64,000 bases of DNA from Alcaligenaceae bacterium (GTDB taxonomy: Bacteria > Pseudomonadota > Gammaproteobacteria > Burkholderiales > Burkholderiaceae_B): positions 209,329-273,328 of the forward strand of contig JACCEO010000004.1 in NCBI GenBank assembly GCA_013416485.1. The letters run 5' to 3'. Shown here in pieces: positions 1 through 10,304 of the stretch (position 1 is its first letter; each line of letters opens with the position of its first letter). Under the pieces are notes generated by a model. The model was given only the letters and a program-made list of their open reading frames with translations, was not told the DNA's origin and did not search any database. A program made the position numbers and the translations under genes.

Positions 1-3000
1 CGTAACATGTGCCACAGCTGACCACTACCGTTTTAATGTCTAGATAGTTAAGCGTAGTTGCCATGCGATGGAACAACACGCGGTTATCGGTGATGATCTT
101 GTCGGCCTTGTCCTTCATACCGTTGCCACGCTGGGGATAGCCGCAGCATAAGTAACCTGGGGGCAACACGGTTTGTACGCCCGCATGCCACAGCATGGCC
201 TGGGTGGCTAGGCCTACCTGAGAAAACAGACGCTCGGAACCACAGCCAGGGAAATAAAAAACGGCTTCAGTGTGTGTGTTGGTAGTGACAGGGTTACGAA
301 TGATGGGAACATAGTCCGCATCTTCGATATCTAGCAACTTGCGGGCGGTTTGCTTGGGTAAGCCGCCAGGCATTTTTTTGTTGATGAAATGTATAACCTG
401 TTCGCGTATCGGGGCTTTTCCTACTGTGGATACAGGCGCAGCCACTTGCTTGGCCGCTGGTGCAGCCAGGAAGTCGTTGGCTAGGCGCTGTGCTTTGTAC
501 CCTACACCTATCATGGCTTTGCGTGTGGTGTTGATGACGCGTGGGTCTTTGGCGTTCAGGAAGAACATGGCCGCTGTGGTGCCAGGATTGAATGACTTTT
601 TGCCCATGCTGCGTAGCAAAGCACGCATTTCCATAGAGACATCGCCAAAGTCGATATCTACTGGACAGGGGTTGTAGCACTTATGACACACTGTGCAGTG
701 GTCGGCCACGTCTTCAAATTCTTCCCAGTGCTTAAGGCTGATGCCACGTCGGGTTTGCTCTTCGTACAGGAAGGCTTCAATGAGCAGCGACGTTGCCAGA
801 ATTTTGTTGCGAGGTGAGTACAGCAGGTTAGCGCGTGGTACATGGGTAGCACACACAGGTTTACATTTGCCGCAACGCAGGCAGTCTTTGATGGCATTGG
901 AAATAGCGCCTATCTCGCTGCGCTGCATGATCAGGGACTCGTAGCCTAGTAGGTTGAAGCTGGGTGTCCAGGCGTGACGCAAGTCGGCTTCTGGCATTAG
1001 TTTGCCGGCATTGAAGCGGTTGTTAGGGTCTACACGACGTTTGTAGTCCTGAAAAGGGGCTAGCTCTTCTTCGGTCAGGTATTCGTACTTGGTCAGGCCT
1101 ATGCCATGCTCACCGGAGATTACACCGTCCAGACTGCGTGCAATTTGCATGATGCGAGCCACGGTTTCGTTGGCCTCGCGCAGCATCTCGTAGTTATCCG
1201 AGTTAACAGGAAGGTTGGTGTGGACGTTGCCGTCGCCTGCATGCATGTGCAGGGCCACAAAGACCCTGCCTTTTAGTATGCGGTCGTGTATGGCTTGAAT
1301 TTCAGCCAATACGGCAGCGCAGTCGGCACCGGCAAAATAGCGTTCCATCAAGGCGCGCACTTCAGTTTTCCAAGAGATGCGCAAGGTGTGGTCTTGCATC
1401 AGATCCAGGATAAGGGCGTCGGCTTGCGTAGATAAACGCAGGGCCAGGTCTTCTGGCGAAGCTGCAACGCCTATGCGTTGCAGCTCGTCCAGGCTGCTGG
1501 ACAAGGGTTGATCCAGGTTATCTAGTAACCAGGTCCAGCGCTGCCTTACGGCCTGCAAGGTGGCGATGGCGTCTTGTTTGCGCTCGGACAGAATTTCTTC
1601 GCGAGTGTGTTCGGCGTCATCGTGGCCTTCGGTTTTACCTATGGGCAGACCGCCTTGGAAAAACGTATCTAGGGCATCCAATAGACGCAGTTTATTGCGG
1701 GTAGAGAGCTCTATATTGATGCGTTCTATGGCATCGGTGTATTCGCCCATACGATTCAGGGGTATCACCACGTCTTCGTTGATTTTGAAGGCATTGGTGT
1801 GGCGGGCAATGGCAGCGGTGCGTGCACGATCTAGCCAGAAGCGTTTACGGGCTTCGGCACTAACGGCCACAAAACCTTCACCGTGACGCGAGTTGGCAAT
1901 ACGCACGACTTCACTGGCGGCTTGGGCGACGGCATCGGCGTCATCACCAACAATATCGCCGATCAACACCATTTTTGGCAGGCTGCCACGCTTGCTTTTG
2001 GTGGAGTAGCCCACGGCACGCAGGTAGCGTTCGTCCAGGTGTTCCAGGCCAGCAAGTAAGGCTCCCATCGCTTTGCCGGGGCCGTCCAGATAGTCTTTGA
2101 CTTCGACGATGGATGGCACGGCATCCCGTGCCGAGCCGAAGAACTCCATGCAAACGGTACGTGTGTGTTCTGGCATGCGGTGCAATATCCAGCGAGCAGA
2201 GGTAATCAGGCCGTCACAGCCTTCTTTTTGCACGCCGGGTAAGCCAGCCAGGAATTTATCGGTAACGTCTTTGCCCAAACCCGCCTTACGGAAACGTGAA
2301 CCGTCAATTTCTAGGGTTTCGCTACGTAACAAGGAGACGCCAGGCAGGGCAGCACCATCAAACCAACGTAGCTCGAAGCGAGCCATAGGGGCATCGTGTA
2401 TTTTGCCCAAGTTGTGATCTAGACGGGTGACTTCCAGCCAGTTGCCTTCTGGGTCTACCATGCGCCACCAGGCTAGGTTATCTAGGGCGGTACCCCATAA
2501 GACGGCTTTTTTGCCGCCTGCGTTCATGGCGACGTTACCACCCACACAGGATGCGTCGGCCGAGGTCGGGTCAACGGCAAAGACAAAGCCTGCAGCATCA
2601 GCTGCATCGGCCACGCGTCGTGTGACTACGCCGGCGCCACACAGCACTGTACCCACGGGTTCAGCGACGCCAGGCAAGGCAATGCTTTCTACTGGGCCCA
2701 AGGCATCCAGCTTTTCGGTATTGATGACCACAGAGCGCCAAGTAAGCGGTATGGCACCACCGGTATAGCCTGTACCGCCGCCACGCGGAATGATGGTCAT
2801 ATCCAACTCAATGCAAGCGCGTACCAACGCCGCCATTTCGTCTTCGCTATCTGGGGTTAGCACCACAAAGGGGTACTCCACTCGCCAGTCAGTGGCGTCA
2901 GTAACATGAGATACCCGCGATAGGCCGTCGAATTTAATGTTGTCTTTACGCGTAATGCGTGACAGGCGACGAACCACTTGTTTGCGTAGCTCTCTGGTGA

Positions 3001-3421
3001 CCGTGAATTCGTTCTCGAAGGTATTCACAGCCTGGCGGGCCGCCTCGAGTAAACGGGCAACCTTGTTGTCGCGCGCTATAGCACTGGTGTCGCGGCGCTC
3101 GTCTACGCCAGCTAGCCTATGGTTCAGGGCCTGCACCAGTTGTTGCTGACGCTTGGGATTGTCCAGCAAGTCGTCTTGCAAATAGGGGTTGCGTTTGACC
3201 ACCCACATGTCGCCCAACACTTCTAGCAGCATGCGTGCGGAGCGGCCAGTGTTGCGTTCGGAACGTAACTCGGATATTTTTTCCCAGGCGACCTCGCCCA
3301 ACAGGCGCAAGACGATCTCGCGGTCAGAAAATGACGTGTAGTTATAGGGGATTTCACGCAGTCGCGGAGCATAGTCCGGTGCGGGTTTGGTCAGCAAATA
3401 GCTATCGACAGGGGCGTTCAT
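1..3421 (-). CDS. FAD/Fe-S oxidoreductase, DUF3683 type, C-terminus cut by window edge
   Basis: Very large dehydrogenase of the FAD-linked oxidase / glycolate-oxidase-like group, of which about 1140 residues lie in the window. The N-terminal part (about 80 residues) matches no catalytic fold I recognise. A PCMH-type FAD domain follows ([10 protein letters not shown], then [13 protein letters not shown]), then the FAD-oxidase C-terminal domain with [12 protein letters not shown] and [11 protein letters not shown], then two ferredoxin-like clusters ([11 protein letters not shown] and [11 protein letters not shown]), and a cysteine-rich CCG domain that runs off the left edge (CGSERLF, CCGYPQ, SCGTC). 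The domain set resembles a fused GlcD plus GlcF. Substrate is probably a 2-hydroxyacid with electrons passed to quinone, but this is inference. The start is the first ATG after an in-frame stop; no strong ribosome site precedes it. It is transcribed alone, 105 bp from the next gene. Confidence 0.85.
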   Translation of the reverse strand, partial: MNAPVDSYLLTKPAPDYAPRLREIPYNYTSFSDREIVLRLLGEVAWEKISELRSERNTGRSARMLLEVLGDMWVVKRNPYLQDDLLDNPKRQQQLVQALNHRLAGVDERRDTSAIARDNKVARLLEAARQAVNTFENEFTVTRELRKQVVRRLSRITRKDNIKFDGLSRVSHVTDATDWRVEYPFVVLTPDSEDEMAALVRACIELDMTIIPRGGGTGYTGGAIPLTWRSVVINTEKLDALGPVESIALPGVAEPVGTVLCGAGVVTRRVADAADAAGFVFAVDPTSADASCVGGNVAMNAGGKKAVLWGTALDNLAWWRMVDPEGNWLEVTRLDHNLGKIHDAPMARFELRWFDGAALPGVSLLRSETLEIDGSRFRKAGLGKDVTDKFLAGLPGVQKEGCDGLITSARWILHRMPEHTRTVCMEFFGSARDAVPSIVEVKDYLDGPGKAMGALLAGLEHLDERYLRAVGYSTKSKRGSLPKMVLIGDIVGDDADAVAQAASEVVRIANSRHGEGFVAVSAEARKRFWLDRARTAAIARHTNAFKINEDVVIPLNRMGEYTDAIERINIELSTRNKLRLLDALDTFFQGGLPIGKTEGHDDAEHTREEILSERKQDAIATLQAVRQRWTWLLDNLDQPLSSSLDELQRIGVAASPEDLALRLSTQADALILDLMQDHTLRISWKTEVRALMERYFAGADCAAVLAEIQAIHDRILKGRVFVALHMHAGDGNVHTNLPVNSDNYEMLREANETVARIMQIARSLDGVISGEHGIGLTKYEYLTEEELAPFQDYKRRVDPNNRFNAGKLMPEADLRHAWTPSFNLLGYESLIMQRSEIGAISNAIKDCLRCGKCKPVCATHVPRANLLYSPRNKILATSLLIEAFLYEEQTRRGISLKHWEEFEDVADHCTVCHKCYNPCPVDIDFGDVSMEMRALLRSMGKKSFNPGTTAAMFFLNAKDPRVINTTRKAMIGVGYKAQRLANDFLAAPAAKQVAAPVSTVGKAPIREQVIHFINKKMPGGLPKQTARKLLDIEDADYVPIIRNPVTTNTHTEAVFYFPGCGSERLFSQVGLATQAMLWHAGVQTVLPPGYLCCGYPQRGNGMKDKADKIITDNRVLFHRMATTLNYLDIKTVVVSCGTCY

Positions 3422-3526
3422 GGCGAGTACAAAATACGGGGGGTAATCGTATAGTTTAATCGACCACTCGGCGGATCGAGAAAATAGAGTTGATTAGGCG
3501 GGAAAGTGATGAATAAAAACAGACAG

Positions 3527-4051
3527 CTAGGCGGCTGCGTTTGGGAAAAACCACAGTAAAACAGCAGTCATCAAGGTATAGCGCAGCAGTTTTCCTATGG
3601 CCATATACATTACCGATGGCCAAAACGATAGCCTTAACCACCCAGCTACGGCACATAGTGGATCACCAACCACGGGTAGCCAGGAAAACAGCAGCGCCAT
3701 AGGCCCCAGCCTGTGCAACCAATAACTGACGTAGTCGTGCCAGCGTCCGCCCGCTTTGCTTTTACGGCTATCCGGGTTTTTTTCTTGCCAGTGCACATAC
3801 GCTTTTTCAGCGCCGGCGCCCATGCCATAGCTAATGGTGCCGCCTATGGTATTACCTAGCGTGGCGACCAGGACCGCTGGCCAGAACATATGAGGCGCAA
3901 TCTTTACAAATCCAAATACCGCCGGCTCTGAACCCAGTGGTAGCAAAGTGGCTGATACCAGGCTAATAATGAAAATTGCGCTTAGCCCTATTTCGGGTAG
4001 GGCTAGCGTAAGTAGCAACCACTGTATTGAAGATTCTAGCCAGGCTTCCAT
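3527..4051 (-). CDS. YqaA-family inner membrane protein (DedA/SNARE-associated type)
   Basis: Protein of 174 residues with four or five hydrophobic segments. It has the features of the YqaA branch of the DedA/SNARE-associated family: an N-terminal stretch with SATLLPLGSEP, a glycine-rich turn (GNTIGGTISYGMG) and a late RLGPMALLFSWLPVVGDPLC segment with the conserved Gly/Pro/Asp. DedA relatives act as lipid or proton-coupled carriers in the inner membrane; the role of YqaA itself is not established. It lies 29 bp downstream of the phosphomannomutase gene on the same strand, so the two may be co-transcribed. Confidence 0.8.
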   Translation of the reverse strand: MEAWLESSIQWLLLTLALPEIGLSAIFIISLVSATLLPLGSEPAVFGFVKIAPHMFWPAVLVATLGNTIGGTISYGMGAGAEKAYVHWQEKNPDSRKSKAGGRWHDYVSYWLHRLGPMALLFSWLPVVGDPLCAVAGWLRLSFWPSVMYMAIGKLLRYTLMTAVLLWFFPNAAA

Positions 4052-4080
4052 GGAGAAAAGTACCGCGTTGTATGTGGTGG

Positions 4081-5475
4081 TTAAAACGGCAGGGTGATAT
4101 CAGGCGCTAATGCCATTAGTGCTGCACGGAATTCGCTTTGTATGATCTCCAGGGCCTGCTGCGTGTCGGCTTCGAATCGTAGTACGACGACAGGCGTGGT
4201 GTTGGACGCGCGTGCTAGGCCAAATCCATGAGGGTATTCCGCTCTGACACCGTCTATGGTGTTGATACTGGATGCATTGGGGAAGCTGGCCTGTTCTTGC
4301 AAACGTTTAATCAGCGCATGGGGCTGGCCTTCTTGCATTTCCAGTTTCAGTTCCGGCGTGGAAATGTCTTGGGGTAAGGCTTCCAGCAAGGCCGATGGAT
4401 TGTCGTGTCTGGATAAAATTTCCAGTAAACGCACACCGGTGTATAGACCGTCGTCAAAGCCAAACCAACGTTCTTTAAAGAAAATGTGACCGCTCATTTC
4501 GCCAGCCAAGGGAGCGCCGGTTTCAGCGAGCTTGGCTTTGATCATAGAGTGACCCGTTTGCCACATCAGGGGCTGGCCACCTGCCAGTTCTATAGAGCGA
4601 GCAACGTGGCGGCTGCACTTTACGTCAAAGATAATGGTGGCGCCGGGTTGTCGTTCTAGTATGTCTTGGGCGTAAAGTATCAGTTGGCGATCCGGCCAGA
4701 TGATTTCACCTGAGCGCGTGACTACACCTAACCGGTCGGCATCGCCGTCAAACGCCAAGCCAAGTTCGCAGTCATTGGCCTGAACATGTTGTATCAGGTC
4801 TTGCAGGTTATCGGGGTTGGCGGGGTCAGGGTGATGATTAGGGAAGTCGCCATCGACCTTGGTGTACAGGGCTTGTACCTCGCAACCTAACGCGCTGAAC
4901 AAGCGTTCTGCCAGGACACCGCCCACACCATTGCCGCAGTCTATGGCGATTTTCATGGAGCGTGCCAGTTTCACATCACCGACCACGCGCTCTATGTAGC
5001 TATCCACAACGTTTATGTGACGGCCTTGTCCCGGTTTGGCGGTGTTTGTGCGGCTAGGCCAAGTGGCCATGAGGGTACGCAGCGCTTGGATGTCTGCACC
5101 ATGCAAGGTTTTCCCTGCCATCATGATTTTGAAACCGTTGTAGTCTGGTGGGTTATGGCTGCCAGTGATGGCAATCCCAGAGCCGGTCTGCTGTGTATGT
5201 GCTGCAAAATATACCAAGGGTGTTGGGACCATACCCAGGTCCAGAGTGTCTATGCCGCCTGACCATATGCCGGCTTGTAAGGCTTGTGATAACGCTGGGC
5301 TGCTGTGGCGTCCGTCATAGCCTACGACCAGTGTGCTGACATTTTCCTGATGGGCCAATTGCGCCAGAGCCCAGCCTAATTGATGGGCAAAGGCTGGATT
5401 CAATTGCTGCGGCACGATGCCACGTATGTCATAGGCTTTGAAGACAGCGGTGGGCAAGGGGTCAGGAGTGGTCAC
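4081..5475 (-). CDS. manB: Phosphomannomutase / phosphoglucomutase
   Basis: Alpha-D-phosphohexomutase of 464 residues, the usual length for the AlgC/ManB group. It interconverts hexose 6-phosphate and hexose 1-phosphate for sugar nucleotide, LPS and exopolysaccharide precursors in the cytoplasm. Visible motifs: the phosphoserine loop ITGSHNPP at residues 103-110 (Ser106), the metal-binding DGDADR at 243-248, and the sugar-binding GEMSGH at 325-330. The C-terminal domain ends with the phosphate-binding RASNTTP region. The start ATG is followed by MTTPDPLP and then the conserved FKAYDIRG. It is divergent from the FAD dehydrogenase at 5614. The choice between manB and algC/pgm naming is uncertain because the family is bifunctional. 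Confidence 0.92.
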   Translation of the reverse strand: MTTPDPLPTAVFKAYDIRGIVPQQLNPAFAHQLGWALAQLAHQENVSTLVVGYDGRHSSPALSQALQAGIWSGGIDTLDLGMVPTPLVYFAAHTQQTGSGIAITGSHNPPDYNGFKIMMAGKTLHGADIQALRTLMATWPSRTNTAKPGQGRHINVVDSYIERVVGDVKLARSMKIAIDCGNGVGGVLAERLFSALGCEVQALYTKVDGDFPNHHPDPANPDNLQDLIQHVQANDCELGLAFDGDADRLGVVTRSGEIIWPDRQLILYAQDILERQPGATIIFDVKCSRHVARSIELAGGQPLMWQTGHSMIKAKLAETGAPLAGEMSGHIFFKERWFGFDDGLYTGVRLLEILSRHDNPSALLEALPQDISTPELKLEMQEGQPHALIKRLQEQASFPNASSINTIDGVRAEYPHGFGLARASNTTPVVVLRFEADTQQALEIIQSEFRAALMALAPDITLPF

Positions 5476-5493
5476 GGTATATCCTTAGGTAAT

Positions 5494-5505
5494 ACTATCG
5501 ATAGT
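5494..5505. promoter_or_regulatory. 12-bp perfect palindrome in divergent promoter region
   Basis: ACTATCGATAGT is self-complementary over 12 bp and lies 19 bp in front of the phosphomannomutase start, in the 138-bp gap shared with the divergent dehydrogenase gene. It could be an operator for a dimeric regulator; nothing identifies the regulator and it may be chance. Confidence 0.25.
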
Positions 5506-5613
5506 CGTCAATTATCGCGTATTTATGATTTTTGGCCTGGTAGTGGGATGGCGTAAGGTAACAGACTGAGCTAAGCCTAAAATGAACGGTGGTTTTCTGG
5601 TGGTGGATACTTT

Positions 5614-7023
5614 ATGTCCTTGATCTTGGAATTACAGCATATGCTGGGTCTATCGCATGTATTAACAGGCGATCAGGCTCAGCCCTGGTTGACTGACTGG
5701 CGTGGCCGTTATCAGGGGCAGGCGCTGGCGGTGGTGCGGCCGGGCTCGGTAGAGCAAGTGGTGCAGGTGGTCAAGTGGTGCATACATCACAGCGTACCTA
5801 TGGTGCCACAAGGTGGCAATACCAGCTTATGTGGTGGGGCGACACCAGATAGCAGCGGTCGTGCGCTGGTGATCTCATTGACCCGGCTAGATAAAATACG
5901 CAGCATAGATACAGGCAATGACACTATGGTGGCCGAGGCAGGCTGTATTTTGCAGCATGTGCAACAAGCGGCACACCAGGTTGAGCGCTTGTTCCCTTTA
6001 AGTTTGGCGGCTGAAGGCAGCTGCACCTTAGGCGGCAACCTGGCCACCAATGCCGGCGGTACTCAGGTGTTGCGCTATGGAAATGCCAGGGAGCTGGTTC
6101 TGGGCCTGGAAGTGGTCACGGCTCAAGGCGATGTCTGGCATGGCTTGCAAGCGCTTAGAAAAAATAACACCGGCTACGACTTACGCAATTTATACGTAGG
6201 TAGCGAAGGTACGCTAGGCATAATTACCGCAGCGGCCATTAAGTTGTATCCCGTGCCCAGGGCACAAACGATTGCCTTACTCGCCTTGCCATCGTTGCAG
6301 GATGCCATTCAGGTACTGAACATGGCGCGTTCGTGGTTTGCCGCGTCCCTTACTGGGTTCGAATTGATGGCAAATAATTGCTTGGCGGGCGTTACCGAGT
6401 GTTTTCCTGAGCAGCGTTTGCCCTTTCAGGGTGACTCCGCCACATTGCCCTGGTATGCCTTATTGGAGGTGTCGGATAGCGAAAGCGCCCAGCATGCTCG
6501 TGCTCGCTTCGAGACCTTAGCCCAGCACATGATGGAAAAGGGTTGGGTGCATGATGCTGTTGTGGCTGAAAGCCTGGCACAAAGCCAAGCCCTATGGCAT
6601 TTGCGCGAAAGCATACCGTTGGCAGAAAAGCGCTATGGCAAAAGCGTCAAACACGATATTTCTGTGCCAGTATCCCGTATTCCTGACTTCGTACACACTA
6701 CCAATGCTGCTTTGCAGCAGCACTTTCCTGGGGTGGAACATATTATTTTTGGCCATTTAGGGGATGGCAATCTGCACTATAACGTGGCCCGAGGCCTGGT
6801 CTGGTCCGAGGCGCAGCTATTGGAACAGCAAAGTGTCATACACCAGTTGGTGCATGACAGTGTGCATGCCGTTGGTGGGGCAATTAGTGCAGAGCATGGC
6901 GTAGGGCAGTTAAAGCGTGATTTGTTACCACGCTATAAAGACCCGGTTGAGCTTGCCTTGATGCGCCAAATTAAACAGACGCTGGATCCTTTGGGGCTAA
7001 TGAATCCAGGCAAAGTACTATAA
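5614..7023 (+). CDS. FAD-binding D-2-hydroxyacid dehydrogenase (D-lactate / D-2-hydroxyglutarate type)
   Basis: Flavoprotein of 469 residues of the GlcD / Dld2 family. The N-terminal FAD (PCMH) domain contains PQGGNTSLCGGATPD and CTLGGNLATNAGG; the C-terminal substrate domain contains the metal-binding IFGHLGDGNLHYN and ISAEHGVGQLKRD, and ends with the typical LDPLGLMNPGKVL. It oxidises a D-2-hydroxyacid to the 2-oxoacid, reducing FAD and then a quinone or electron-transfer flavoprotein. The product at 21339 is a close paralogue (shared WLTDWRG and CGGATPD segments). The gene stands alone, divergent from manB and tail-to-tail with mutM. Exact substrate is not resolvable from sequence alone. 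Confidence 0.88.
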   Translation: MSLILELQHMLGLSHVLTGDQAQPWLTDWRGRYQGQALAVVRPGSVEQVVQVVKWCIHHSVPMVPQGGNTSLCGGATPDSSGRALVISLTRLDKIRSIDTGNDTMVAEAGCILQHVQQAAHQVERLFPLSLAAEGSCTLGGNLATNAGGTQVLRYGNARELVLGLEVVTAQGDVWHGLQALRKNNTGYDLRNLYVGSEGTLGIITAAAIKLYPVPRAQTIALLALPSLQDAIQVLNMARSWFAASLTGFELMANNCLAGVTECFPEQRLPFQGDSATLPWYALLEVSDSESAQHARARFETLAQHMMEKGWVHDAVVAESLAQSQALWHLRESIPLAEKRYGKSVKHDISVPVSRIPDFVHTTNAALQQHFPGVEHIIFGHLGDGNLHYNVARGLVWSEAQLLEQQSVIHQLVHDSVHAVGGAISAEHGVGQLKRDLLPRYKDPVELALMRQIKQTLDPLGLMNPGKVL

Positions 7024-7030
7024 ATCTACT

Positions 7031-7858
7031 CTAGTGACGCTGGCATTTAGGGCAGTAATATGTGGCCCTTTGCCCCTGCACAATGCGGCGTATGGGCGTG
7101 GTGCAATTGGTGCAGGGCTTGCCTGCTTTTTCATAGACAGCAGCATGCAGTTCAAAATAGGCACCAGGCTCCCCTGTTGCATTGGTGTAGTCACGCAATG
7201 TGCTACCGCCTGAGTTCAAGGCATCGGTCAGGGTGCGTTGTATGGCATCTAGCAGTCGTGTACAACGCGCTAAAGAAAGCCCACCTGCGGCAGTTTGAGG
7301 GTTGATGCGCGCTCGAAATAAGGCTTCTGACGCATAAATATTACCCACTCCAACAACTACTGTTCCTGCCAATAACACCTGCTTAATGGCTTGTTTGCGA
7401 CCCTGTAGTTGCTGGTGAAACCATGCTGGAGTCAACTGCTTATTAAAGGGTTCGATACCTAATTTGGCTAATAAGGGATGATCGGTGACAGGGCCTTGAG
7501 CAGCGTCATGCCAAAGTATGGCGCCAAAGCGACGTGGGTCATGCAACAGAAACCTGGACTCAGCAAAGATCCACTCAGCATGATCGTGCTTGCGCATGGG
7601 TTCGTCAAAAGGAACACGCCGTAGCGAGCCCGACATGCCTAGATGCACAATTTGAGTGCCGTGGGTGAAATTAATTAGTAGGTATTTTCCACGTCTGCCA
7701 CAGCTAAGTACGGTGTGCCCGCTAATGATCAGGGGCAGATCTTCGGGCACAGGCCAGCGCATACGGTGTTCGTAAACCACGAATTGTTGCAGCTGCCTGC
7801 CCGGCATAAGCGTCGCAATTCCGCGACGTGTAGTTTCGACTTCTGGTAGTTCAGGCAT
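7031..7858 (-). CDS. mutM: Formamidopyrimidine-DNA glycosylase
   Basis: Fpg of 275 residues, normal length. It removes 8-oxoguanine and other oxidised purines and nicks the abasic site. The N-terminus MPELPEVET carries the catalytic Pro2 and Glu3 exposed after Met removal. The middle has the conserved GVGNIYASEALF and INPQTAAGGL segments, and the C-terminus has the zinc finger CTNC-(16 residues)-CPKC that inserts into DNA. Only 7 bp separate its stop from the stop of the convergent dehydrogenase. It is divergent from the TPR-protein gene at 7943. Confidence 0.97.
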   Translation of the reverse strand: MPELPEVETTRRGIATLMPGRQLQQFVVYEHRMRWPVPEDLPLIISGHTVLSCGRRGKYLLINFTHGTQIVHLGMSGSLRRVPFDEPMRKHDHAEWIFAESRFLLHDPRRFGAILWHDAAQGPVTDHPLLAKLGIEPFNKQLTPAWFHQQLQGRKQAIKQVLLAGTVVVGVGNIYASEALFRARINPQTAAGGLSLARCTRLLDAIQRTLTDALNSGGSTLRDYTNATGEPGAYFELHAAVYEKAGKPCTNCTTPIRRIVQGQRATYYCPKCQRH

Positions 7859-7942
7859 AAGGGGGTGATAAGATCATAATCCGACTATGTAATTTTGCCA
7901 TCTGACGCTTTACTCCAGGCGCAGCGGCGATGGTTCCCGTGA

Positions 7943-9724
7943 ATGAAACGTTCAATTCCTTTATTGTCTTTGTTTGTTGCGCCTTTGTTGCTGGTGTACG
8001 GGGTTGTGCCCGCACACGCCGCTGCTGTCGTTAAACCAGCGACCCAGGTCGAACAAATACGTTTACGCCCAGGCGAGCTGCCTGTGGTCAATCTTACTGC
8101 CGATATCCTTTATCGGGTATTGGCATCGGAAATTGCCGCTCATCGGGGGAGCTATGACGCAGCCAGCCAGACCTTGTTGGATTTGGCCACCGAAACCTCG
8201 GATTCGCGTTTGGCGAAACGCGCATTTCAGTTCTCGGTCGCTGACCGGGACATGGCGCGTGCCTATCGTGCAGCCCGCTTGTGGGCCATGTTGTCACCAG
8301 AAGACCCAGAGGCTGTGGCAGCCTCTTTGGCGTTGGCTGCCTCGAATGGTCAAACCAACGGCATGGCCGCAGCCTTATGGTCGCGCATAGAAAAGGCCGA
8401 CGATAAAAAACAAGCCATACTGCAAGCCGCTTCCATTGTCAGCAAAATGGCAGATAAGCGGGTCGCCTTCGAAATACTGGACCAAGCGCTGCACGAGTCG
8501 GTACGCAATATTCCAGTAGCGCACTTGGCATTGGCAGATGCCGCCTGGGAAGCGTTGGATGCGAACCGCGCACTGCGTGAGGCCAAACTGGCCTTGCAAC
8601 AGGATCCAGGTTCTGAAATGGCAGCACAGCGCGTCTTGGAATACGGCTTGAAGGTAGATCCACAGGCGGCGATTGCCGATACACGAGCCTATATTAAAAA
8701 GTACCCAGACAGTCGCAAGTTACAGCTGATGCTGGCGGATCGCTTATTGAATCGCCACGAGTTTGACGCCGCCTTATCCTTAGTCGATGAGTTGCGCCGT
8801 CAAGCACCAGAGGATTTCGACCTGCTCTACACCGAGGCAGAGATCAACGCGAAAGCCGAACGCTACGAGCGTGCTCGAGCCTTATTGAATGAATATATCA
8901 ATGTGGAAACGCAACGTCGCCAGTCCTTGCACGCTGATGCCAGCAATGCGCAGTCGAATGCGTCAGATGCTCGGTTATTGCTGGTGCAAATCGCGGTAAA
9001 GCAGGGGCAGCTAGACGAGGCGATTGCGCAATTGGACCTTATTGACGATCCCGCTGTACGTTTTCAGGCTCAAATTCATAAGGCAGTGCTGCAGGGCCGA
9101 CAGGGTAATTTAGCGGTAGCGAGAGCCACCATAGAAGCGGCAACAACAGATAACGTTCACGATCAGTCAGTGGCAGCATTAACCTTGGCGTCTATTTATC
9201 GTGATGCGGGTCGTACCGACGAGGCCGTCGATATCTTAATTAAGGCCGATCGCGAAATTCCTGATTCTGCAGAAATTAAATATGACCTGGCTATGTTGTA
9301 CGAACGCCAAAGCAACTATGTGGATTTTGAAACCCTGATGCGTCAAGTGATTAGTTTGGCGCCAGACAATGCCAATGCGTATAACTCGTTGGGTTATACC
9401 TTTGCGGATCAAAATCGAAATCTGGGTGAGGCTCAAGACTTGTTGGAGCGGGCCTTGGACCTGGAACCATCGAATCCTTATATTCTGGATAGTGTGGGCT
9501 GGTACTTTTATCGTACCGGCGATCTCCAGGCGGCTTTGGAATATCTGCAGCGCTCTTATGCTCAATTGCCGGAGGCCGATGTGGCGGCCCATTTGGGCGA
9601 GGTCCTATGGGTCAATGACCAACAGGACGATGCCAGAGCCTTATGGCGTAAAGCTTTGGAACGTGACCCTGACAGCGAGCCTTTGCTGAACACGCTTAAA
9701 CGTCTGGGAGTCACCTTGCAATGA
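7943..9724 (+). CDS. Exported tetratricopeptide-repeat protein
   Basis: Protein of 593 residues with an N-terminal signal peptide (basic MKR, hydrophobic core, PAHA/A cleavage region near residue 27). The remainder is helical repeats of TPR type; the clearest are near the C-terminus (NANAYNSLGYTFADQ, NPYILDSVGWYFYRTGDLQAALEYL, ADVAAHLGEVLW). This arrangement immediately upstream of lolB and ispE is common in Burkholderiales. The 4-bp ATGA overlap with lolB implies translational coupling. It probably acts as a periplasmic scaffold for envelope assembly, but the function is not established. Confidence 0.82.
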   Translation: MKRSIPLLSLFVAPLLLVYGVVPAHAAAVVKPATQVEQIRLRPGELPVVNLTADILYRVLASEIAAHRGSYDAASQTLLDLATETSDSRLAKRAFQFSVADRDMARAYRAARLWAMLSPEDPEAVAASLALAASNGQTNGMAAALWSRIEKADDKKQAILQAASIVSKMADKRVAFEILDQALHESVRNIPVAHLALADAAWEALDANRALREAKLALQQDPGSEMAAQRVLEYGLKVDPQAAIADTRAYIKKYPDSRKLQLMLADRLLNRHEFDAALSLVDELRRQAPEDFDLLYTEAEINAKAERYERARALLNEYINVETQRRQSLHADASNAQSNASDARLLLVQIAVKQGQLDEAIAQLDLIDDPAVRFQAQIHKAVLQGRQGNLAVARATIEAATTDNVHDQSVAALTLASIYRDAGRTDEAVDILIKADREIPDSAEIKYDLAMLYERQSNYVDFETLMRQVISLAPDNANAYNSLGYTFADQNRNLGEAQDLLERALDLEPSNPYILDSVGWYFYRTGDLQAALEYLQRSYAQLPEADVAAHLGEVLWVNDQQDDARALWRKALERDPDSEPLLNTLKRLGVTLQ

Positions 9725-10287
9725 TGCGGGCTGTGGGTAGATGGCTGATAGTCAGCATGTGTGTGATGCTGGTGGCGTGTGCAACACCGCAAAAAATGGC
9801 ACCTTTGTCATCGGATAAGCTCTTCGAGCGTGTAGGGCGCTTTGCGCTTAGTGTTCAACACGCGAATGGCAAACAAGATGCCGTGCAGGGTGGTTTTGCC
9901 TGGCAAGATACGGGCCAGCAGCTAAAACTGGACTTGGCGAATCCCTTGGGTAGCACGCTGGCGCGGGTGCTGGTGATGGCCAATAGCGCCGTACTGACCC
10001 GTAGCAATGGTTCCCAGCAAGTCGCATCAGATCCTGACGCTTTGGTGGAATTGGCGCTGGGTAGCCCCATCCCAGTGTCCGGTTTGCGCGACTGGCTGCA
10101 GGGTCGTGCTGGTGCCGGCGCAGTGGATCAGCAACTGGATGACCAGGGCCGAGTACTGTCTTTTGTTCAGAGCGGTTGGAGAGTGCGCTTGTCGCGCTAC
10201 GATGAGCTTGGTCCTGCCTTGTTGCAACTGAATCGCAACGATGCGCTTAGCGATATTAGTGTGCGCTTAGTCGTGAATAGTCATTAA
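9721..10287 (+). CDS. lolB: Outer-membrane lipoprotein insertion protein LolB
   Basis: Lipoprotein of 188 residues. The signal peptide ends in the lipobox LVAC (Cys near residue 20), so the mature protein is acylated. LolB takes lipoproteins from LolA and inserts them into the outer membrane. Recognisable features are the GRFALSVQ strand after the lipobox, the GGFAWQ strand and the LDLANPLGSTLA segment typical of the LolB beta-barrel. It starts inside the stop codon of the TPR gene and is 17 bp from ispE, forming a TPR-lolB-ispE operon. Sequence divergence within LolB is high, so the conserved gene order is important support. Confidence 0.9.
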   Translation: MMRAVGRWLIVSMCVMLVACATPQKMAPLSSDKLFERVGRFALSVQHANGKQDAVQGGFAWQDTGQQLKLDLANPLGSTLARVLVMANSAVLTRSNGSQQVASDPDALVELALGSPIPVSGLRDWLQGRAGAGAVDQQLDDQGRVLSFVQSGWRVRLSRYDELGPALLQLNRNDALSDISVRLVVNSH

Positions 10288-10304
10288 TTGAATCACAGCA
10301 CACT

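Noticed and set aside
294..3149. Many open frames of 60-130 codons on both strands
   Set aside because: All lie within the large FAD/Fe-S oxidase gene, which shows continuous homology on the minus strand.
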